Origin: Endothia cerciana
Lineage: Eukaryota; Ascomycota; Sordariomycetes; Diaporthales; Cryphonectriaceae
Reading direction: 5' to 3'
Length of the DNA: 64,000 nt
Assembly (NCBI GenBank): GCA_026119935.1
Contig: JALRMH010000078.1
Span: 1 to 64,000, forward strand
In this document: positions 55,149-64,000 of the stretch, piece by piece
How positions within the stretch are numbered: the first letter of the stretch is position 1
Layout: the number at the start of each line of letters is the position of its first letter
Position numbers and translations under genes: made by a program
The notes under the pieces: generated by a model
What the model saw: the letters and a program-made list of their open reading frames with translations, nothing else
Told to the model about the DNA's origin: nothing
Databases searched by the model: none

Positions 55149-56484
55149 GTTGAACGGCGGCGGTTCCTCGAGGACATGGATATGCCAGTGTGGAGATAGC
55201 TTATGCGCCTAGCCTCGCCCTTGGGATAAATATTCGTCTTGTGCCGTGCGAAACGTCACGGTGACCGACCTATATATTTCTGAATATCCAGGGTGCCCCG
55301 GCTGCTCATGGGATACGGAAGAGAGAAAAAAAAAACGTTGGCCTGCTGCTGAATGGGGCAAAAACATACCGTGCAGGGTTGAGCCTTCGTGGGCCACTGG
55401 GCGAAGATAAGCAAGAGGATTTGAAATGGCGACAAACGGCGCCGGAATTCGGCGCAGGAGGTAGGGGGGGAAAAAAGAGAGAGGAAAAAACCCCTGGTCG
55501 CGAATGCCCAACATGTACCTACGAAATCCCGACAGAACGTGGCGGGATCGACAACTGGCGCCGCCGGATAGCCGGAAATACGGGACCTTACCTACTACTA
55601 TGGGAGGCTCACCAACACCGCCAGACCGCCAAGACGGCGTCACGCCCTTTGCCGGTCCGAACGAGGAAGGTGGGTGAGCTGCCGTCATTGAATCTTGTGG
55701 CCGATTTGACCAAGGTCAGTAGTGCACGAAGATGGCGCTGAAGGTCGTGTTCAACTTGCTGGAGACCGAGGAAAGCTCATTTACAGGGCTCGAGGCTTAT
55801 TAAGAGATGTTCGAAGTTTGTACAGTACAGCTAACACTAACTTGAGCAATGCCCATCTTGGAGGCAGACATCAAGTGTATATTTCTAGGGGTTCGAGAAC
55901 TTTGCACCATACTGTGGCATTGTATCGTTCTTGCGTTATCGTCATCGGTGATCGACTATTGCACCAAATACATACACGAGGGCTGTGGTAAGGGATTTAT
56001 CCACTGACAACTCCCGGTTACTTGTTTTCTGTAGAAGGTCTTGGAGGTCGACTTGGAACTCACGGTTCGCGCAGGGTCAGTTAAATTTCCTTCACTCGTA
56101 TTTTTGTGGGGTCCCGTAATGAACACGGCAAGCCGTTCCGGAGAGTCCAATTCGAAAAAATCCCAGCACGAGCCAACCTTCAGCTTGTTTACGCTGGGAA
56201 GTTACCGGTGGGCGGGATCGCAGTACTCTTGAGTCTAGCGGTGCTTCAGCCGCCCCTCAATGACCGCAATGAGATGCAAGCACCTCTATCCCCTTTCGCT
56301 GCTGAGATATAGGCCGTTGGGTCCGGCTGGAGGTTGCAGGCAGTGACATGCAGGCCAACAGTGCCGGAGGGCTCGCGTACGACAGGTGCGCTCAACTGCG
56401 GACGTTGCTTGATGAGGCAACGCACTGGGTTCAAGACACGCGAGGCATGTAAGTCACCTAATTGTTTTTAATATTGAACGTATT
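55149..56484. other. Intergenic region
   Basis: This is the promoter side of the MFS gene. A 159-codon minus-strand frame at 55,209-55,688 has no methionine-anchored family match and is antisense to a Lys/Arg-rich stretch, so I do not annotate it. Nothing else is recognised. Confidence 0.45.
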
Positions 56485-56724
56485 TCAGCTGCTCGCTGCC
56501 CACTTTGTAGGTGTTTCTTGCACCGTCTTCAAGACATTCCTCGTTCCCTCCCCATGACTATCCCGCAAGTCCCGGAGAGGCTGGACTTTAGCATGGTTCT
56601 GCAGGCTCCGTACTGTCGTGTGGACGGTGTAGCCCCTGGGCAGAAGCTGTACCAGAAGCTCCAGGGCGATGAAGCCGGAGCCACCCGTCACCAGGACAGG
56701 CCTCCTGTCCTGGGCACCGGGCAT
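56485..56724 (-). pseudogene. Truncated NAD-dependent epimerase/dehydratase
   Basis: The minus-strand frame begins MPGAQDRRPVLVTGGSGFIA and continues LELLVQLLPRGYTVHTTVRS, then a LQNHAKVQPLRDL segment. This is the first beta-strand, the GxxGxxA-type nucleotide loop and the first helix of an extended SDR enzyme (epimerase or cinnamoyl-CoA/flavonoid-reductase-like). After about 55 codons the family pattern stops, and the rest of the catalytic domain, including YxxxK, is absent in the neighbourhood. It is an N-terminal relic, truncated by deletion or rearrangement. Confidence 0.65.
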
Positions 56725-56784
56725 GACTGTTGATATTGCTAGGGGTTGAGGGAAGCACGGGCACTTGGAACTCTTAAGAAGCAT

Positions 56785-59700
56785 TCAACGAGTTGGTCGG
56801 AACTATCAGATAGAGGACAAGTAGGCTGTAGAGCTCCTGAGCTTAGACACGGCCTCCTGTAGGAGATTGTACGTAAGCAGTGAAATGGGCTGTCTTCGAG
56901 CTTCGTGTTCAGGGAGGTAGAGGGTTAGGGCTACGCGAGGATGAGTATAACCACCCCCCCCCCCCTACCTTTTCACCCTCCCAACACACAAATGAGAAGG
57001 CGTGAAAGAATGAGGTCCAACCGGACTTACACCTGAGGTTCTTGGTCGTGTGATGTGGAGACTAGGAAGACGGGCGAGGATGTGATGGTAGCTATGTATC
57101 ATATCAATTTTCATTTGATGATTTTTATTTATTTATTTATTTATTTAATGTTTTCAATGCCCCGGGGACCCCCGTCTTAGTGCCCAGGTGGTCGACGTTC
57201 GAATGCAATGATTTGCAGATTGGGGCGTCAATTTGCAGCGCCCTACCCTGCCTGTCTGAAGTCGTCACGATGAGGCTTATGGTGAGAATGGCGTTCAAGA
57301 GGGCCTACAGACCAACAAGTCAGACCATGGTGTGGAGCCAGATGTTTGACGCGGGGCCTCTGCTGCACTCGAAGCTAGAATCAGGTGTGCACACGAGGGC
57401 CACCGAGGAGACGGTCAACGCCCTGGCAGACTGCTGACTGGCCCTGCCCGGCGACCGTCATCCGATCATAAGCTTTGCGGCCGGGATTCGCAGACCCGAC
57501 AAGCCTGTCCCCGGGCGCGATAATGAGCAGGACGCACTGCACCTTCGCGTGCTTGAGTGTTCTCGCCTGCAATCTGTACGGCCAGAGTCGGAAGAGCTCA
57601 GGAAGGCCGGCGCCATACCTCGACAGTCTCCAGCGTATCTGGCTGGAACAGACGAGGGACAGACGTGCGGTGCCAGATGGACAGGACGTCGCCGAGGTCA
57701 AGGAGCTGCGACCACGTTTTACAGGCTGGGGCCCCGGGTAGGTAAGCACTGTGCCGCACGCGCAAGCAAGCAAGCAAGCAAGCAGCTCGAGGCCCAGAGC
57801 CGCGTAGCATCGCTGACAAAGCGCACTCCGTATAGGCCTAAACCATCATGGCCTCAGGAGTGCTGAGGTAATCCCGTCTGCCCGACAACAAAACAACCCG
57901 TTTCAAGCAGGTCTTGTGATGCCGCCCTCCCATGCCACTTGCCCGTCGACGACCGGCGGGTGAGGCCCCGCTGGCGTGTGCTCTTCGTCTGGGGCTGCCC
58001 AGGTGAGTAACACCTGAATGTGAACTCGAGGATCAAGGTAGCAGGGCGGCTCTGGATATATATGGCCGTAGGGACGTACATAGTATGGTTGTTTTGGGGG
58101 GGGGGGGGTGGAGGACGTTGAGGTACAGTGTCGGATCCTGGCGTGGCATAGGCGGGAGGGCCCGTCTCTGTGCTAAGTGCTGTGCTTCGTGTTGAAGTCA
58201 TGAGCAGCAGTGGATGTCGCGATGATCGACATGGCTAAAATAGGTCTGGATGTCCGAATCTTGCATTGCTCGGAACACTGTCGGCGGTAGAGATCGTATT
58301 ATGGGCTCCGCAGCATGTGCAATAGTACGGAGTAATTCATGCTGATCCGTCCCACGAGGGTTCATCACCCTGGCGCCCTGGGTTCCCAGACCCACGGGCC
58401 GCCCTTACATACATGGTAGTACGATGGGTACACAGCTGTGGCTTGCGTGCGGTCCACCATCCTCATTGCTTGCCGTACGTGGCTGCAAAGGTCCCATTGG
58501 CCCACTGGAGCCCGCTCTGAACCTAGTAAGATGTAATTACTTGTTTCAAAAATGTCACGGACGGGCGCTTGAGCCTCGCATCTGCTTCCACGGTACCATA
58601 GTACAAAGCATCACCCCAGCATCAGCATCCCCCCCACTGCTAAACGCCTCCTAGTCAGCTACCATGTACGTCCGTACAGCTTGCTGCACCGGCATCTGAC
58701 AGCACTATCCCATAAGCGCGGTTCCCTTCTCTTTCTGGGGATCGTGAGACGGAGCATGCGAGGCAAGGGGGTTTTGCCATGCCATGCCATGCCATGCCAT
58801 GCTATACCACGCTACGCCTGGCACAAGCGTCCACGCCTTGACGGACCGGACTCGTGCCGTCAGGCGGAATACGAAGTCGACGCGGGCTCCAAGATGAGCC
58901 GACTGTCCAGACTTCTGGATGCCCCTGCCTGCACCCCAGAAGTTGTCGCCGCCAGCGACTGTGGCGCAGTGGGAACAGGATGGCCTCCGCCCGGAGTGGT
59001 GGTACCATAGGGTATCGCCGGCGTCACGCTCTCGTTCCAGCCTACTGCACTGCCCTGCATGCATATCGTCGGTCGACCTCACGTGGATACCCAAGCTGGG
59101 GCCTAGTGGTCACTCTGCCAATAACGGTGCCTCTGACTGCCCCTGGCTGCCGAATAGGGTCCCAAACTCCTCAGCCCGTATACGGACGGCGCCCACGCCC
59201 CAGCTCGAGAGGACTGACAGGCATGGGAAATCACCACAGTATCCCCCCCCCCCCCCGACTCACATGGCTCTCCATCGCCCCGGGCCGGCCTCCTCTGGCC
59301 TTGGCCTGGGCCTCTCGAGATCCTAGGTGGGCACAGAATAGGTGAATGGGGTCACCGGCTTGGGGTCTCGACTGGTCTCAAATCTGCGACCTGCTCGACG
59401 CGCCGCGTGTTCCAGTTCCCGGCCATCCGACCGCCTTCTGACAATGCCATGCCCCCTGCCACACCCCAGCAACCCCTGCCAACCACCTCGGCAATTCCTT
59501 GGCAAATAGTCTATCCTCCTTAAGCTCAAAGGGCCCTGCCCGCCTCTGATGCAATCTCGGGTCTCCTCGTCCTCGCCGTCAGGCTCTGCTACCTACCTGC
59601 CTACCTTTTGACCCTGTTTCCTTCACCTGTGCAAACACACATCAAGTAATCATCGTGATCCGGAGTGCCTCGTCACGGCAGGTCTGCTTCACAACCCCCC

Positions 59701-60548
59701 CCCCCCCTGCTTCAGGCGTTGCGTTCGGATCTCACAGTCTGGTATCGAGTCCTCCTGTGGCACAGCATCCAGGCACAGCTCGGACACGCCCAAGGACACC
59801 CATGGCTTTCTTGCCGCCGCTATTCTAGCTCTCCCTCGAACCCCAGATGCAACCGCCACGATCCCGCTTCGCGCCTATGCGCCCCCTACCCGCGTCGTCT
59901 AGCTAGGTACTCAGACAAGGAGATCCTCGATGGTCCCATCTTGACACACAGACTCTCCACAGGCTGTCAAGCGGACGACCCACTCGTCACAACACTCTGC
60001 TCCGAACAGCACCCATGTCCATCTCGACGATGTACGTCGCATAACCTACGCCTTCGTCGTCGTCTGATATGGTCGTGTGTTTTGGGTCCTTGTTCCCAAT
60101 CTTCCTTCCCTCAACATCGTTCCATACGCCGTTCTCTTTCGCTCTTCACACTTAGCTCCCTGTTTCTTGCCGTCCTTACCGTTCACCTTATGGTGTTGTA
60201 ATCTGCGCGATCGACCTTGCTAGAGTCTTGGCGAACCTAAAGTCTTACCTCCTCCCGTTCCTGGACGGGTTTCCTACCTTTCTTCCTCTCTCTCTCTTTT
60301 CTCTGTTGTGCGAACCGCAATACTTTTTCTACACCAGTCCTTCCCGGAAACACCACCGACATCTCGGAGACGGTGACAGCAAGGCAGGGCCCACACTACG
60401 ATCTTTGAACTTAGGACTTTCGAACAACGCTCCACCGCCGGCCGGATCTTAATTGACTACTGAACAGCACCTCGGTGACGTGGCTGCTGTTAATCACCCG
60501 CGGGAAGACTTGAGCCAAGCACGGCGGGATACCATTCGGCCCGAAGTT
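56785..60548. other. 3.8-kb region of simple repeats and no supported gene
   Basis: It contains a C12 run (56,954-56,965), (TTTA)n at about 57,123-57,146, (GCAA)n at about 57,761-57,783, a G13 run (58,096-58,108), (CCATG)5 at about 58,776-58,801, and C14 and C13 runs (59,243-59,256; 59,695-59,707). Frames up to about 178 codons are arginine/proline/serine-rich on several frames at once, typical of GC-rich non-coding DNA. From about 59,560 the sequence is pyrimidine-rich and probably forms the promoter and long leader of the membrane-protein gene at 60,549. Confidence 0.5.
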
Positions 60549-61570
60549 ATGATGTTCTTCCGGGCTGGGTTGATGGCGATGCTCGCCGTGGGGGCGCGAG
60601 CAGGAGGGGTGGCGGATTTGGTGGCGGAGGGCGCGCTCACTGGAAGATCCTCGCGATCACTCGAGTCGAGGATGGCGATTTCCGCTGCCAAACGCGTGGT
60701 CCTGAGCAGGCAGGCTGCGCCCGCTGTAGTGAGCACAAACAGCACGGCCAACACGACAGCGTGGGATACTGAGGTGAACGCTGCGTGCCAGACAGCCCTG
60801 TCGAAGCTGACGGAGGCGACCAACCCGTCGGGAACCTGCACGTGCTACAACCTGCCGGCGTTGAACACACAGACCGGCGCTTTCGAGGCCGACCTTCGAC
60901 TGTACCAGGTCAGCGTGGCGAGGGACGAGTTCGCAGGCATCCCGGCGGACCAAGTCCAGGTGTCCCTAAGCTACAGCGGCGCCAGCGTCAGCCCTGTCAG
61001 CGCATCCACAGCACAGTCGATGATCACCACACGACAAAACTCCAACCTGAAGCTGCTGCAGACGTACATGTTTGTCGGCCAGATCGACCAGAGCAAGATG
61101 GCTGCCGGTGAAATGACCATGTCAGTGCCCGCCTTGCCCCAGCGGTACCCGTCCATTCTCTTTCCTAAGCTAACCTTGACGTCAGGGCTGAGATCGAGGC
61201 CTACGTAATGCCTACGGTGACGCTGTCGGCTCAGAATGCCGCTGGGCAGACAGTCAGCACCAACGTCTCGTCCAACGAGGCTGCGTTCGTGGCAGGTACC
61301 TTTTCCACCGAGGTAGTGTTGTCGACGACAGCTCAGGCGCAGATCGCCGTCAACGAGGTCGTTGCTGGGCTCGCCAATGGCACAGTGGCGTTCGTGCTGC
61401 CGGGTGTCAACCTCCTCATCTTCCCCGTGGGTCTCGTCGTCGCGAGTGTCTGGTTCGTCATCGGTTTCGCGGTCATCGCCTTTGGATTCTTCGAGCGGGT
61501 ACAGTACCGCGAGACATACAGACGGAGGGCGGCGATGGCGACCAAGGGATCTGAGCTGAAGAGGATATAA
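60549..61570 (+). CDS. Secreted-then-anchored single-pass membrane protein, hypothetical
   Basis: Two exons, 60549..61120 and 61186..61570, join in frame to 318 codons. The intron has GTCAGT, a GCTAACC branch site and GTCAG. The N-terminus MMFFRAGLMAMLAVGARAGG is a plausible signal peptide. The ectodomain is Ser/Thr/Ala-rich with N-glycosylation sequons (NST, NTT, NGT) and a small Cys cluster GTCTCYNLPAL. Near the C-terminus a hydrophobic stretch (LLIFPVGLVVASVWFVIGFA and VIAFGFF, about 265-293) is followed by a basic cytosolic tail ending GSELKRI, so the topology is type I. I do not recognise the family. A second ATG follows directly at 60,552. A cell-surface or endomembrane role is inference. 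Confidence 0.8.
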
Positions 61571-63607
61571 TCAAGTAATGAAAAGGTTGGCTGAGGCATC
61601 TACTCTGAGAACCAGGAGCCTCTGGTAGGATGGACGGTGGAACGAGGCAGCCCTCGTTTGATTTTCTTTCATTCCCTCGGCCTCTGTGAGGCAGGTCCTG
61701 CATCGGCAGTTTCTCAAAAAAAAAAAAAGAACAGAGGCGAAACACATGGCACAAGATTATAGCTACTGGACGCGATGTGAGTCCGGTGCCTCTCGTGCAT
61801 CGTAATAAGGATAGACACAGATTCCCCATGAAGATATGACAGATTTACGGTCAAATCCGAATCCCCCCTGCTATCATCATCGCGATCGTGCTGACCTGGG
61901 CTTCACTCGCCGCTATGTACATGCTTTCATTGCGAGAGTGATATTTTTCTCCTGTCCTTTCTGTTCAAGTCAGCCATGCTTGTGATGAGATCGATGGGTC
62001 GTCATCGGTGAGGTGATGAGGTTCTGGCAGGGGCCCGAGTTCGGTCAGCGGTTAGATACTTAACAGCCTCTAGTGCTGGCGAGTATGGGCTCCTGTGAGC
62101 CTCGCTGGCTGGATTCCTTGCAGGTTTGCAATTGGCCAATCAAGCACCTCTAGAGGACCAGGGGCTTGGGAAGGGGGGTTGTTAACCTGCTGAAACCCGG
62201 GAGCCACCAGCATAATGCGAGCTCCCCAGACACGCCACACGACCAAAGTTGAAGCACAAGTCTACCAGGATGGGAATGTGCAGCTCACTACGCGGAGAGG
62301 CACCGCCTCCAAGGACGAAAAAGATCAACTATACGCCTTACTGTCTAAATAAGTGGAACGGGCAACAAAGTCCTTCACAGCAGTCTAGCTATCCTAGTTC
62401 AGGCCTCGCTGTCACTGATGGTGCTGCCGAAGTCGGCGCATGTTGGACGTCTTAGGTATTGATATTAATTCAACCTGGGGCATAGTTCAGATGATATACC
62501 CTGCGAGGTGTCCACTTATCCGCGTCTTGACCCGTTGCCTTCAGACAGTACCCACCCTGCGGCTTGCCTCATCTGCGTTATGAATCTCGAGACCGAGACG
62601 CCGGGGTCTACGATCTCGTCGACACATAGGGCCGTTTGCTATTCTTTTTTTTTCTTTTTCTTTTCTTTTTTCCCCTTTCTGGGGTAGGGGGTGTCCCCTT
62701 TGCTCCCCATTTCTCTTCCCTTTCTTTGTTGGGCCTCCTTCTTCTCAGGCTGCTGCATTACCTGACTATGGGGTGGTACGCGACCTGGTCTTCCGCCGCT
62801 AGCTAGCATCAGCCTCGTTGATGACCTCAAGAGAAATCAGGCTTTGCTCAGGCATTGACGCTTGATGTGTTCATTGCTTCTGTCGAACCTACTTGCTAGA
62901 GAATGACGAGTTAGCATCATACGTGGCACTTCAGATTCATGCTGGCCTTCTGGTATCTCCAATGAGAGGTCATCCTTACGGTGATCTGCGGTTCGGGCTC
63001 ATCCCTGACCCCATTTTAGCAGCCCACGCATAAACCCGCCAACATCGTCTCAGAGAACCCAACTCCTTGTAGGCGTAGTCGGCTGCCCATCTGTCTTAAT
63101 GCCTCTCTGTGCATATTGGTAAGTCTGTAACTACTCTCGGTCCCTGGGCCCCTGATGAAATCGGCTGCCAGGCTTTCGGATGGGGCAATCGTATGTATGC
63201 CCCGCTAGTTATGGACCCATGCGGTCCCTGATCGTCTCCCGCCTCGTCTTCCGGGTTACAGTATCTGGTGAATGTCGTTCTTAAATCCACAATGATACCT
63301 GATTATTTGGCTCGATCCTTCTGTACTCGGATGAACCACTCCCTTCAGTTGGTTCTGAAGCCAGTATTGATTAACCCAACTTGATCCACCGGGCTGGTCC
63401 AACGTCTTATCCCAGGGCTAGAAGAAGCAAGACATCGCCAGTTTGTTTCAAAAGCTCAGTCGGACATTTTCTTTTCCTTTCGGGCGCTCATCTTACAGCA
63501 GCTGTGGTGCAGGTAAAGGCCTGTCGGCTCGAGCTATCTAGAAGGAGGCGTTTCTTGTCCTGGCCGATCGACAGTACCTCGCGAGGTCACTCATACTAAA
63601 CACAAAG
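61571..63607. other. Intergenic region
   Basis: It contains an A-rich run at about 61,717-61,729 and a T-rich run at about 62,643-62,672, otherwise unique sequence with no supported gene. The last 300 bases are the leader of the coiled-coil gene; a CAG-GTAAAG word near 63,512 could be a leader splice donor. Confidence 0.45.
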
Positions 63608-64000
63608 ATGCCTGACGTCTCGACTCTGGTTCAGCAGATGAACCAGACCCTTCAGGATATTCATGACACTATCACCTCGCTCGACACGAAGGGGCACGAT
63701 GAGAAGCTCGAGGCTCTCGAGGCTCAGCGAGATAATACCTTCACCCAGCTCCAGGAGGTCTTCCAAAAGGAGTCCGACGAGCTCGGCCAGAGGCGCAAGT
63801 CTGAGCGGGATGACATTGCGGAGAAACGTCGAAAGGAAGACGAGGAGATAGCCGCCCGGCGGCAGAGGGAAGATAACGAGCTGCATGGCCGCGACCAGAA
63901 GGAGGATGCCGAGCGGGTGGCGAAACTTGAGGGCGACAAGAAGAGCGTGGAGGATGAGGCGGATGCCAAGATAGAGGAGCTGGAAGATGAGGCAGGACGG
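63608..64000 (+). CDS. Coiled-coil protein, 5' part only
   Basis: From ATG 63,608 (context CAAAGATGCC) the frame is open to the window edge, 131 codons so far. It begins MPDVSTLVQQMNQTLQDIHD and becomes an almost continuous Glu/Lys/Arg/Asp heptad-like helix (for example RRKSERDDIAEKRRKEDEEI). A long coiled coil is clear. Similar charged coiled-coil proteins are common hypotheticals in ascomycetes, and names such as USO1-like are usually low-complexity matches. The 3' end and any downstream domain lie outside the window. Confidence 0.7.
   Translation, partial: MPDVSTLVQQMNQTLQDIHDTITSLDTKGHDEKLEALEAQRDNTFTQLQEVFQKESDELGQRRKSERDDIAEKRRKEDEEIAARRQREDNELHGRDQKEDAERVAKLEGDKKSVEDEADAKIEELEDEAGR

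Noticed and set aside
55209..55688. 159-codon minus-strand frame
   Set aside because: It lies in the MFS promoter, has no recognisable motif, and has a composition typical of GC-rich non-coding DNA.
58854..59345. 163-codon plus-strand frame
   Set aside because: All three frames are open over much of this stretch, and the translations are low-complexity without family resemblance.
59665..60201. 178-codon plus-strand frame
   Set aside because: It begins at GTG, is Ser/Arg/Pro-rich, and lies in the pyrimidine-rich leader of the membrane-protein gene.

Overview
The window looks like nuclear DNA of a filamentous ascomycete (Pezizomycotina, plausibly a Sordariomycete; the species is not recognisable by eye). 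The signs are short GT-AG introns of about 58-190 nt with CTAAC/CTGAC-like branch sites, a Zn2Cys6 regulator, SulP, OPT and DHA2-type MFS transporters, a SesA-like NLR-associated domain, and a large AT-rich block carrying the C-to-T/G-to-A footprint of repeat-induced point mutation (RIP).

Layout. 1-260: a 92-bp tandem repeat. About 300-11,850: an AT-rich, gene-empty block built of RIP-destroyed Ty3/Gypsy chromoviruses. One nearly full internal region (gag, RT, RNase H, integrase, chromodomain) is followed by a likely 3' LTR; a second, truncated one holds RNase H, integrase and chromodomain; more unclassified debris follows. About 11.9-14.8 kb: transitional debris, including a reading-frame remnant and tRNA-like fragments. 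14.85-17.14 kb: a roughly 2.3-kb segment bounded by inverted repeats and carrying one intact 365-codon gene that does not look like a transposase. 17.2-19.4 kb: another RIP-damaged stretch with strong palindromes. 19.8-25.8 kb: a small charged protein, an intact phosphotransferase-like gene and a broken gene. 27.4-32.9 kb: an intron-containing tRNA-Asp, its decayed sister, and a group of decayed genes (SesA-like, C2H2 zinc finger, and a fungal protein family with an RQTWP motif) whose lesions mostly look RIP-like. From 34.8 kb on the DNA is ordinary gene-bearing sequence: SulP permease, broken aldo-keto reductase, a basic hypothetical protein, then a Zn2Cys6 factor, an OPT oligopeptide transporter and an MFS exporter, a truncated epimerase remnant, a single-pass membrane protein, and the start of a coiled-coil gene running off the end.

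How it fits together. The left third is a RIP-inactivated repeat compartment, the middle third is a graveyard of accessory and possibly self/non-self genes, and the right part is a transporter-rich neighbourhood. The Zn2Cys6 factor, OPT and MFS genes within 10 kb could form a small import/export locus, but the sequence does not show co-regulation. Exon coordinates were worked out by hand from splice signals and reading frame.
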